Part shown: one piece after another, positions 1-10,229 of the stretch | How positions within the stretch are numbered: the stretch's first letter is position 1 | How the letters are laid out: each line of letters opens with the position of its first letter | Origin: Euonymus europaeus | Lineage: Eukaryota > Streptophyta > Magnoliopsida > Celastrales > Celastraceae | NCBI GenBank assembly: GCA_963580455.1 | Contig: OY756957.1 | Location: 27,992,501 to 28,056,500, forward strand | DNA length: 64,000 nucleotides | Reading direction: 5' to 3' | The notes under the pieces: model-generated | Database searches by the model: none | Told to the model about the DNA's origin: nothing | Seen by the model: the letters and a program-made list of their open reading frames with translations, nothing else | Position numbers and translations under genes: made by a program

Positions 1-2
1 CA

Positions 3-215
3 TGCCAACAGCTGACTCTTTCTTTGGGCAAAAGTGGATTCAAGACTTCTTGCAGTATTCCCAAACATGGATTCCCTTCACTTATCTTGATGGGTTGTAC
101 CCATTGCTATCTCTATGTGATGGTATCTGAAATGGAACCAAAATGCCCACAATGCCAGAGCTTTATGCTGCTTGACATTTTCAGAGGGAATGCTGCTAAG
201 CAATCAAGGCTGTAA
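3..215 (+). CDS. GIR1-like EAR-motif repressor, 3' part
   Basis: This is the C-terminal part of a small plant protein resembling GIR1/GIR2 (GL2-interacting repressors), which act in the nucleus as adaptors between homeodomain transcription factors and TOPLESS-type co-repressors. The frame is open from base 3 to a TAA at 213-215. Two features support the call. An LxLxL EAR-type motif (LTLSL) is encoded at 12-26. A C-terminal zinc-ribbon-like module follows, with cysteine pairs in GCTHC and KCPQC around YVMVSEMEP and then LLDIFRG. The start lies outside the window, or in an upstream exon, because CAACAG at 6-11 could be a splice acceptor. A possible poly(A) signal AATAAA is at 306-311. The next gene is convergent. 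The family assignment is by recognition of the C-terminal module; the partner proteins are inferred. Confidence 0.7.
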   Translation, partial: CQQLTLSLGKSGFKTSCSIPKHGFPSLILMGCTHCYLYVMVSEMEPKCPQCQSFMLLDIFRGNAAKQSRL

Positions 216-650
216 TCTCCATGCTAAAGTTACCCATCTAGTAGTGTTTGTTTGGTGCCATCAAGTTATCTCTTGTTCTCATCATCTTTCCTGAACCTTC
301 TTCTCAATAAAAAGCATTTTCTAATAATTGCTTTTGTTGTGGTCAAAATTTTCCTTATTTCATAGTTATTTGTGTGCCATTGTCCTAGACTTGTGATCTT
401 CATTTGAGATTCTTTAGATTTCTCTCATTTTTCTTTTTTGGATAACTGACTTCTCTTGAATCTTGATTAGTCTCCAATGGCAAGAATGTATTGTTATGAG
501 TTAAAACAGTCTGCCAACTATTCTGCTATGCTGCACTAATGGCAATGATAATCGTAGGAATTATAGCTTATGTGAACCTTTGATTTCAAAGAAAGTAATT
601 TTCAAGACAATTCTTATATACACAAAAAATGGGTACATAGTATATCTAAT

Positions 651-703
651 AAGACACAAATACATATATCTAAGACACAAATACATATATCTAAGACACA
701 AAT
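651..703. repeat. 21-bp tandem repeat, about 2.5 copies
   Basis: A 21-bp unit (aagacacaaatacatatatc plus t) is repeated at 651-671 and 672-692, with a partial third copy to 703. It lies just downstream of the OVATE gene stop codon, probably in its 3' UTR. Confidence 0.8.
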
Positions 704-781
704 CTCAAAGAGAGTACTGGTCTCATTTTCTTAAATCCTAAAAATATACAAGCAAAAATGTTAAATATATATATATTGAAT

Positions 782-1480
782 CTAAGGCAACGCCATCTTT
801 TCTTCCCGACAGATATCATTTTTACCTTGGATTGAACATGAAGGGGATGGAGAAGAAAAAGAAGAAAGTGCAGAACAGAAAGTAGTATTAGTGGTATCAG
901 GACATGATGAAGAAGAAGCCATTCCAACAAGCAAATCAACAAAAGCACCAATTATAAACCCATGATTCTTCTTCCCATTAACCCTCAAATACCAACCCAG
1001 AAGCTCCTCTAGACCTTCCCAACCTTTAACCCCATGAGACTCCACCATTTCCTCCATTGATCTCCTAAAATCAACATATGGGTCCTCTGACTCCATAGCC
1101 AAAACCACACTCTCCTTAAATGGAAACCCACTTGTCTTCGCTTCTTCAAGGATTGAATTAGTGTCACCAGGCTCAAAGAACAACCTCTCTGACCTCATAA
1201 CCCCTCTCACAACCATCTCCAATGACTCCCCATCAAAATAGCCATCCTCTGATTCAGTAGACAATGAAGCTGTCTCCGATGAATTAGTGAACCATGAATC
1301 TGGTGTCTCAACCCCATCAACAAGTACTTGATCAAAGAAAACAGAATTAACTGTCTTGAACATGCTATCTCCACCCCTGAAAGATTGAGTCTTTGGGTAC
1401 TTACATGATGGCCATTGCCATGGATTCCCTGCTTCTTTGCTGTTCTTGAACAAAGATTTGATTTTCATTTTCTTCCCCAT
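782..1480 (-). CDS. OVATE family protein (transcriptional repressor)
   Basis: This single-exon gene encodes 232 aa. OVATE family proteins are plant nuclear repressors that bind TALE homeodomain and TRM proteins and affect organ shape and secondary wall formation. The OVATE domain is at about residues 123-187, with the conserved run ESVVLAMESEDPYVDFRRSM followed by a WEGLEELLGWYLRVN segment and FVDLLVGM. The N-terminus is basic (MGKKMKIKSLF), and a KYPKTQSFR stretch at about 27-35 is usual in the OFP13/15/18-like subgroup. A Ser-rich region precedes the domain, and a Ser/Thr-rich tail of about 45 residues follows it. The ATG at 1480 is in a suitable context and the length is normal for the family. 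The subgroup is a guess. Confidence 0.92.
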   Translation of the reverse strand: MGKKMKIKSLFKNSKEAGNPWQWPSCKYPKTQSFRGGDSMFKTVNSVFFDQVLVDGVETPDSWFTNSSETASLSTESEDGYFDGESLEMVVRGVMRSERLFFEPGDTNSILEEAKTSGFPFKESVVLAMESEDPYVDFRRSMEEMVESHGVKGWEGLEELLGWYLRVNGKKNHGFIIGAFVDLLVGMASSSSCPDTTNTTFCSALSSFSSPSPSCSIQGKNDICREEKMALP

Positions 1481-4390
1481 TGTTCTTCTTCTTGTTGGAG
1501 ACCTAAAAATAGTCTTTGTAGGGGTGGTTTGTGAGTGTCTGTAGGACTTGTGATTGCCATTAATGAGGTTCAGTACCTCATATTTAAAGAAGAGGTGAGG
1601 AGATGGAAAGAAAATGGGGACTGGTTGGACTAATTCATGTGTTGTATTAAATTGTGGGACTTGTAGAATTTAATGTTATTCAATGCTTCCTCACAACAAC
1701 TTTACACAACACTTTCCTTTTTTTTCGAACAAATATTTTATTTAGTTAGTTGGACTAATCTTTTGGGCATTAATAAAATTAATATCCATTAACTCTATTG
1801 GAATGGAAGGTTTAATTTGATTTTTTTTTTTTAATGTTAGTTTGGCTCTTGTCTCATTAGGGCACTATTAATTAGTTATTCTTTTTTTTTAATACAAAAA
1901 TTATCATCAGCAATTGATCTTGTTTTGGTTATTATAGTAAATTGAAAATGACACTTTTTGTTAATTTAATATTTTTTTCCAAAAAATAAAAAATAAAAAA
2001 TCTGAAAAACCTTCAATTGATAAGGAGACAAAATTCATGTGACTTAATTTAAGGAAGATGGGTTGAATCACGGATATTTCACCTTCCCCATGAGAGGAGG
2101 AGGAGAGATTGAGGCCTCTCTCTATAGACTTTTTCATTCATTGGACACAATTTTTTACTCTTCTGTTTGTCATTGTGAATCAATTTAATAACAACAATAA
2201 TTGTTTTAGATCATAATTTCATACTATATATATAATATTTATTATATTGGGTCACTTTCTATATAACCTTTGGTGCGATATAATTACCGATATTAATGTA
2301 TCGGATTCCATCAGAACTCTACATATTGATTGAGCGAAACTAACGCGCGCGAATCTAACGTTTTGAATTTATGTCCATATCAAGAGTCCAAAAGGCGAAC
2401 CTGTTTGTGGTGATTTCGGCACAAAAAAAAACTCTCTATATAACCCATGAGCCACTAATAAAATATTGAAAATGTTTAACAATAAGATGACTTGGTACGT
2501 CTGTCTGAAGCATGCAATCAGCAAAAACAGGCATGCCACTTACTAATCAATTAAGTGTAAAATTAAATTAACTCATTGATGCTACATCTACTAATTTATT
2601 AAGCATTCATAACTAAATTGTCTATCATTTGGATCACTATCTTTGACCCTAATAACATTTAAGTAAATTAAGTTCAAGTATTCATAGTTTCTAGTCACAA
2701 GTATATATAAAGAAAGATCGGCATATGACCTAGCTTATTGAAAATTTTCAGTATTTTAATGATGAATTGAACTGTTGGGATCAAAGGGAATATATGCAAC
2801 TTAATTATTAGAGAAGTAAAAAAGCCAAATTTGTGGATTAATTAGGGTTCCAACTGAATGAAATAAATATATTAAATTAAGTGAAGTTCAAGGAAATAAT
2901 GTTATAAAAACTCAACAGAGAGTTCTGAACAGAAGAACTATGCTCGATTAATTAATACTGTAAAAATTTCACACTATATTTCCATGCAAGGAATAGTTTC
3001 AGAAATAATGTAAATTAATTATCCCAAGAAGAGAGAAGGTGATCCTTGTGTCTGGAATCTCCAGATTCAAATGTCTGTCCTAATATACATTCTTGAAGAG
3101 GACATGGTTGTTCATGAACTGGTTTTGTCCCCTGGACCAGATTGATAATTGGACACAAACAATATAAGCTACAAAGCACATGCCCAGTTGACCTCTATAA
3201 TTACTAATTAGCAGCTTAATCCAGTTTAAGTGATAGAAAGTGTCAGTTAAACCAATCAAGAAACACATGATCACCAGTCAGTTTGTCTTATCAAGGAGAT
3301 CTCATCAAACAAGAATCATAAACAAAATGGATATCTGCAAAAACATGTAATATTATATACCCACAAACACATAAGTGTTATTAAAGTGCAATATTTTAGA
3401 ATAAAATCATTGTACAGTATGGTTAAAATGACACATGAATTCAGTATATGCAGGTATTGTATTATTCAATGTTGGTCTACTGTTTTTGCATGACGATCAT
3501 GGAATGAACGTGGAAGAATCAAATGGGTGTTCGGTGGCTATCTTCTGTCTGTCTGGTCTGGTCTGGTCTGGTATAAACAATTAGAAGCCATTTACAAGTT
3601 AAGCTACTTAGTGATTTTTGGTCAATTGAATTTCGCAGAACCTAATGGAAAGGAAGTAATGCACATTTTTAATTAACATCATGATTTCTATACCCAAAAA
3701 AAAAACATCATGATTCATGACAAGTGGACCCAATGTATCCTTATGAACCGAACAATCCAAAGCGAACAATATTATTTATATGTTTGGGGTGTGGATATTT
3801 TTCATTGTTATCACGCAACTATAGATTTGTGGATGATATTACCAACTCTTCTTTATAAGGAACCAAACAATAAAAAGAAAAAATCCAACAAATAGAATTA
3901 GGGGGACGAAGTTTCATGCATTGGGCATGGTCGGGACATATAAGATTTATATATACTTCACCCCACATAATATGAGAAGATAAATATTTTTAAAAATTGA
4001 ATCTATCTCTGAACCACATGTTGGTCTGTAAGACTGTAACTCTCAAGAATATCAATAACTCAAGAATATCAAGAAAATATGAGCTGAAAGTCTACTCTCC
4101 TTTTGAAAACATTGAATTCAATCCTACCACACAAAAGATATAAAGGAATGAATGACAGGCATTTTGTTCTAGTTCCCCTCCCGCTTCTTTTCTCTGTACC
4201 CATCAAGCAATCAATGATCCTGTGAACCACATGCATACTATTTATATCTTCAAAACTAAATGGACAGATTGACTTTTACTATTGCACAAGAAATGTCAGA
4301 AACTAACAACCATCCTCTCTTAATTTATCAGGCATGTCCGTTAGTCCATATCTAGAGGTACTACACTTCAAAAAAAAAAAAAGGGGAGTA
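1481..4390. other. intergenic DNA, no gene recognised
   Basis: This AT-rich stretch lies upstream of the OVATE gene and must contain its promoter. A TTTAAATA-like run on the minus strand near 1580 is the only TATA candidate I noticed. Short open frames at 3080-3274 (-) and 3710-3895 (+) have no recognisable domain. A short TGGTC run lies at about 3548-3571. I see no RNA gene. Confidence 0.6.
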
Positions 4391-4395
4391 CATTG

Positions 4396-5000
4396 GTGCC
4401 GTTTGGATAACCATTTTAATTAGCATATATGCTAGAAAATGACATATATGCTACACATGGATAAAATCACAATCAAATAACAATTTAGCATGTAGCATAA
4501 AGTTTAGCATATTTGGGCAATTTCTGAAATACTTATTTTTGTAGCATTTAAAAAACCATTTAGCATTTCACTAATGAAATGTCTTAAATGCCCCAACTAT
4601 TTTCGTTTAATGGCCAAAGTGACCCTTATTATATTTACATTTATTATTTTTGAAAAAATGTTAATATTATTAAAATAAATGTTAGAAATTTTTTAATATT
4701 ATTAAAAATATTTAAATGTTAGAATTTTTTTTAAATATTATTAAAAATGTTAAAATGTTCATATAAAAAATACATTTTTTTTTTATAAATATATTAATAT
4801 CATTGTTTTTGAATTTCTGCTAATACCCCTGTATGTAATTAGCCACATCATTTGGAATAACATTTATGTTATCAGAAAAATTGAACCAAACACCCACAAC
4901 ATTTGAAACAGCATAAATGTCAGCATCTTAAACAGCATATATGCTACCAGCATATAAGCTAAAATATATGCTAAAATCCAAATTGTCTTCCAAACGGACC
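4396..5000. mobile_element. 605-bp inverted-repeat element (MITE-like)
   Basis: The ends are imperfect inverted repeats. The left end reads GTGCCGTTTGGATAACC; the reverse complement of the right end reads GGTCCGTTTGGAAGACA. Similarity continues inward to a shared TAGCATATAT. The element is flanked on both sides by CATTG (4391-4395 and 5001-5005), which I read as a 5-bp target duplication. The interior is AT-rich and carries many copies of a CATATATGCT-like motif. No coding capacity is visible. The superfamily is unclear, since a 5-bp duplication does not fit hAT (8) or Mutator (9). Confidence 0.65.
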
Positions 5001-5340
5001 CATTGAAAAATGGCTTACCTCTTCAATAATAATGATTGCAATTTCTGTTCAGAGAACGTAAAGACCCTCAGATTATTGCAGACAGCCTTGTGATGGTTTT
5101 AGTTTTTTTTTTTATCATAGTCATGGTTTTAGTTTGTATGACCAACTGGGTTTTTTCCCAACACGGGCATTGTTTGAGAGTGAAGATGTTAAATTTTCAG
5201 TCTCTCAGCCAGTTGATGATCCAAAACATGAAGATTGTTCAACTCCTCTGCTAAAAAAGAAGAAGCTATAGTGACCCTAGAACTGAAATGCATGTTCGGT
5301 GGAGATCTTCAACTGGAAGACCAATGCGTACAGCCGTAGG

Positions 5341-5605
5341 TGTTGTAATTTCCACACCGCCACACACTAACAATATTGTCCGCTTTAGGTTGTCCGATTC
5401 ACTGGATACATCGGGCCCACATAAGGGTTGTCCGGTTCACAAGGATACAACGGGCCCGCACGGCTTTGTTTCTCCTCAAGTGCAGCAAGCGGGCTTGGGC
5501 CCAACTCACTACACAAGGGAAAATGCCTTGTTAGTGGGTTGAGGTGGGCAACTCCTTATAAAGGAGACTTAACCTCCCACATCTTTAGATGTGGGAGTTT
5601 TAACA
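5341..5605 (-). repeat. 3' LTR of TRIM
   Basis: This 265-bp LTR ends in a perfect hairpin: CCCACATCT and AGATGTGGG separated by TT, at about 5577-5596. The same hairpin region in the other LTR carries two changes. Confidence 0.88.
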
Positions 5606-5703
5606 CTCCCCCACACTTGTGGGCTGGGTTATACCACAGACCCAACAAGTGGAGTAGAGGTCATACCCAAGAATCCAACTGGATCAAACCTGCTTCGATA
5701 CCA

Positions 5704-5968
5704 TGTTGTAATTTCCACACCCCCACACACTAACAATATTGTCCGCTTTAGGTTGTCCGGTTCACTGGATACATCGGGCCCACATAGGGGTTGTCCGGTT
5801 CACAAGGATGCAACGGGCCCGCACGACTTTGTTTCTCCTCAAGTGCAGCAAGCGGGCTTGGGCCCAACTCACTACACAAGGGAAAAGGCCTTGTTAGTGG
5901 GTTGAGGTGGGCAACTCCTTATAAAGGAGACTTAACCTCCCACATCTTTAGATGTGAAAGTTTTAACA
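5704..5968 (-). repeat. 5' LTR of TRIM
   Basis: This 265-bp LTR is next to the primer binding site. CCTTTATAAGGAG on the minus strand is a plausible TATA region. Confidence 0.88.
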
Positions 5969-5973
5969 GTAGG

Positions 5974-6954
5974 AAAGGTGCAATCCTACAAAGAAGTTTC
6001 CAGGAACATAAAATTGAGAAGAAAAGAGTGATGATCTCTTACGCGAACTTTAAAAAACAATGAGTTTGTAGAACCATGCAGTAGGTTTCTGAATGTTATT
6101 CTGTATCATTGCAAACACATCCTCCTCTCTATGACTGCATAAACTTGATGGAGTTTCCTACAATACAATGTGGTTTAAATTTTACGCAACGCTAACTAGA
6201 TTTCTAAACTCTAGAGAGATTTCAGAATATCTTAATAATTGATGGGTGCGTGTGCAATGCATATTAAAAAAAGGGAAGGTAATCATGCAATCTCTTACTA
6301 TAGTAATTTTTTAAGAAATGTGTCCTGTTGGCCTTACAACTTCAGTACATCTTATTCTACCTCTTGTGCTGAGGCTCAGCACCGATATCTCCATGGCAGT
6401 AACAGTATTAGTTTTGGCTGTAACTCCAGAATTCTCATTCGCTATGCAGTACACAATTGGGTTACTCAGTCCGGTCAATCCCTCCATATCCTGATTATTC
6501 CACTAAATGGTCCTTCAAGCAAAACTGAACCGAGCTAAAAGTATCTACTGAAAAAACAAAGATATCAATCATCATAGAGCATCCAAGCTATATACAAGTT
6601 TGGTATCACCTCTGACAAAGAATTAGCACTAAGACCTAATTAGGCATCCCACTAAGACAAAAGGAAGTATCACACTAAGACAAAAGGAAGTACATTGCCT
6701 CCACTTAACAAATTATACGCAAACCTTATGTGGGAGCTGTGCCTCCACTTCATATAGAACAACCAAGAATAAAGGTCAATTAAATCTTGCCATACATTTA
6801 CGAGTTCAAAACAATCAAAAGTATCAACTAGCACACTACATATTATATCCTACAATGAAAGTTTAGAAGATTATTCTCTTAAACAGCGAAGAGTCCAGGG
6901 TGCTGCATCACTCTCAGATGAAGAGTCACTTCCACTCGAGTAGTTGAGTTCCCA
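5974..6954. other. intergenic DNA / 3' flank of DnaJ gene
   Basis: No gene is recognised. The open frame at 6239-6538 (+) has no family resemblance and no intron evidence. The right part probably includes the DnaJ 3' UTR. Confidence 0.55.
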
Positions 6955-9694
6955 CTATTGCTGAGCACATTGGACTTTTTGTCCCCCACCATGCGTATCT
7001 TCATCCTCATCATACGCCTCTTGTGCACGATGCTGCTCTTTCCTCCGCATCTCCTCCTCAATGTTCAAAACATTATGCATTGTAGTTTCTTCGCATTCTT
7101 CTAGCTCCATATCAGTCAACAATGTTGAGGTCCTTGGAGGAAGAACAGCCTCCAGAGCCTTGCACTGCTCTGGGGCAAGTGTGTCCGGGAAGTCAACAGT
7201 GAAATGAATGTATAATTTGCCCTTCATGAAAGGTCTTTGGTACATTGGCATTCCTTCATCATTTATGGCCTTGAATTGGTCTGCACATCACACAAATAAA
7301 TCATCAATACCAAGAATTCTAGATTCAACATGACTAACCTTGAAAGCCAACACCAAAGGAGAAAAAAAAGAGATCTGGTTTAGAGGTAAAAAAGACTTCA
7401 CAGGAAACATGGTTACCCACTGGGATCCTACACCCAATACATGAATATGTGATGTCTGGTCAAGAAACATATCAGCAGCTCACCCTAAAATCTAAATCCT
7501 ATTTAAAACTTGACCATGCTTCTTTTAAGAACATTAATAAAGAAATCTGGATGACCAGCTCAGTCCCCTAAATCGGTTCATAAAATTTAATAAGCACAAA
7601 CTTTTGAATGGAAACAATATTTGAGAGAGAGAGAGAATAAAAAAGAACAGCAACACCACACCACAGGAATCAGGACCAAATACAGCAAATTAGATAGAAC
7701 AGAGCAACTCGCATGTATAAATAATCATAACACGACCATAAAAATCTGTCGCATGTCATTAAATATCACAAAAGAAACAAGGGGAGAACAAAAAAACTGT
7801 TGGCTGTAACTTACCAGGCTTAACAACTTCACCAGATTGGGATTTAATGATAAGCTGTCTTCCATCCAAATGGGTAATAATGAACTGGAAGCCACACAGG
7901 GCCTCTGTGAGAGACAATGTATGTTCAACAAATAGATCATCACCCTTTCGCTTGAATTTTGGATGCTCCTTCTGTTGTAGGACAAAAACAATGTCCCCAG
8001 TGACGGTATCGGGCTGCAAAAAGAACACATAAGTGAGCAAACTGATAGCGAACACCATCCCGCTGCAGAGACGGGGAAAACTGCAATAAACTTTCCAATA
8101 AACAAGTAGAATTTTTAACTTACTGCCTCATCAGCTTCTCCAGGGAATGTAATCTTTTGCCCATTTTGCATACCCTTTTCCACAACAACTTCCAACACTT
8201 TCTTCTCCTGCATGACCTTCTCACCCTTGCACTGAGGGCAACGATCCTTATCATTAATCATTTCACCGGTACCCTTACATTCATTGCAAGGATGTTGCAT
8301 CTGCTGAATCATTGAAGGACCAAGGTGTCTAATGGAGACCTTCATCCCAGAACCTTGACAGCCAGAACATTTCATTGATGCACCTGACTTAGACCCTTTG
8401 CTGCAAATTGCCAAAAGGAAAAAAACCAAATCAATCTAAAAAATAAGGGAAACTGTAATTCTGTAAATACCACAAACATGTCACGATGGTTTCCAGAAAC
8501 AAACCCTTTGCACTTAGAGCAGATAGCATTGCGAGAGAGGGACAACTTCTTTGAAGTCCCATTGTAAAGATCTTCCAGGGACACCTTTAGGGGATGGATA
8601 ACATCCTCACCTCTCCTCTGCCTTCTTCCCCTACTGCTTCCACCACCTGAGCATAAGAAAAGAATCAGCACAAATGCCCATAATAACCCATGCACTATCA
8701 GAAACAAGGGAATTGACTTAATAACGCATAATAGAAGAAATTACTCACCACCAAATGGGCTGCCACCAAAGAATGAAGAGAAGATGTCAAATGGGTCATG
8801 GGCACCACCACCACCACCCATTCCTTCTTTGAGAGCATCCTCTCCATATTGATCATATATATCACGTTTCTCTGGGTCGCTCAGAACCTCATATGCTTGT
8901 GCCAGCTCCTTAAACTGGGCAACAAGCAGAATTAGAAGGTTCAATGAGACTAAAAACTCAAAACCATACCATAATAAAAAGAAAGTACAAATAAAAGTCT
9001 GAAATAAGTAGCAAAGTTCGAACATATAATATCAATGCGACATGAGTCAGCGTAAACACTGATAAAGATATACACTTTTCCAAAAGAATGGAATAATTAA
9101 TGCAGAAAAGGGTGACACATCACTCAAAAACTCTTTGAAGTAACAAGTAATGAGTTAACTAACAAAGCCAAATTATAAAATTAGACAACACAGATGCAGG
9201 TTCAGCATGAATGCATTAATTCAACTCAGTAAACTTGACACTTCACAACCAGGAAAATCTGAGTCAAGACAAAAGATTATGGATGATGAATTAGTAGTTA
9301 ACCAGTAATTTAAAAGCGAAAAAGAAGTAGCTTTAACGAGTTTAATACAATATACAAAACAATAAAACAAAAAGTACCTAGCCGCCCTTCGTATGAAACC
9401 CTAAAATTACAGAAAATAAAGTACAGCCACAATGAACCATCTTTCTCAACGAAATTCATCTCCTTGATTTGATACGACAAATCGCCAAAGCATACAATCT
9501 CAAAGAGAACCAAATTCACAAAAATAAATGAAAACCACGTATACCTTCTCAGGATCACCACCCTTGTCAGGATGGTTCTTGATAGCTGCTTTTCGATAAG
9601 CCTTCTTGAGATCATCTTGGGATGCGTTCTTCGAGACCCCAAGGATCTCATAGTACTTGGTGTTGTCGCTCTTCTTAGGCGCTCTCCCAAACAT
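6955..9694 (-). CDS. DnaJ A-type (type I Hsp40) co-chaperone
   Basis: This co-chaperone stimulates the ATPase of cytosolic Hsp70 and delivers clients to it; the closest plant relatives are J2/J3 (ANJ1). Six exons (minus) are 9545-9694, 8749-8914, 8505-8646, 8124-8400, 7815-8013 and 6955-7280. All have GT/AG borders and compatible phases, giving 419 aa, the usual length. The J domain is at about residues 13-74 with HPD at 41-43. A Gly/Phe-rich linker ([21 protein letters not shown]) follows. The zinc-finger region has four CxxC repeats ([32 protein letters not shown]). The C-terminal substrate domain ends in CAQQ, a CaaX box typical of farnesylated J2/J3. A 5'UTR intron lies upstream. The ATG at 9694 opens the conserved [11 protein letters not shown]. 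Confidence 0.96.
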
Positions 9695-9742
9695 CTTTAT
9701 CTCCCTTCGATTACAATTACCAACCAATCAACTATCAGATCC

Positions 9743-9840
9743 CTAAAACACAAACCACAGATAAAAAATCAGGATCTCGAAAACCACAAATCGAAACCCT
9801 AAAAGCCAAAGTAATGGTCGAACATAGACAACTTACTCAC
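9743..9840 (-). other. 5'UTR intron of DnaJ gene (predicted)
   Basis: On the minus strand CCGAACCAAG is followed by the donor GTGAGTAAGT (from 9840). The stretch ends with a pyrimidine-rich tract and TTTTAG at 9743, 49 bp before the ATG. This is a predicted leader intron with consensus borders, not proven by transcript data. Confidence 0.6.
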
Positions 9841-10229
9841 CTTGGTTCGGTTGCAGAGAACCACAGAGAGAGACAGAGACAGTGCAACGCGAGAGGGCGA
9901 GTGATCGAAAGAGGAGTAATAAGACATCAGATCTTGATATTTAAGGGAGACAGTGGACGGTGGAGATTGGATGTCAGTGACTCGTCCGAGGGAAAAACGT
10001 TTATTTATTGACTTCAGCGACACGATTACACGAAGCATATGTGGTAGGCAAAAGAAGGATCTAGAATTTCTCGTGAGCTTTCAGCTTTCAACTTTGGGGA
10101 ACAAAATAACTACATCTGGGCCGTTGAATTGGTCACCCAATTGTGATCCAACCAACCCAATGGGCCTTGAGAGGATTACCTTGGTTTTTACAGCATGGGG
10201 AACAAAATGAGACCAACCACTGTTTATTT

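Larger units (their letters stand above)
5341..5968 (-). mobile_element. TRIM retrotransposon, complete, with target duplication
   Basis: This miniature non-coding LTR retrotransposon lies in minus orientation. Two 265-bp LTRs (5341-5605 and 5704-5968) begin TGTTG and end TAACA on the plus strand and enclose only 98 bp. On the minus strand the primer binding site TGGTATCGAAGC directly follows the 5' LTR (plus 5692-5703), complementary to initiator tRNA-Met. A polypurine tract (GTGTGGGGGAG) directly precedes the other LTR. GTAGG flanks both ends (5336-5340 and 5969-5973). By hand count the LTRs differ at 8 of 265 positions. It has no ORF of its own and must have been mobilised in trans. Confidence 0.93.

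Noticed and set aside
5288..6063. Several overlapping open frames of 84-104 codons
   Set aside because: They lie in the TRIM LTRs, which explains why nearly the same protein appears twice.
6239..6538. 99-codon plus-strand open frame as a gene
   Set aside because: No domain, composition like intergenic DNA, and position in the 3' flank of the DnaJ gene.
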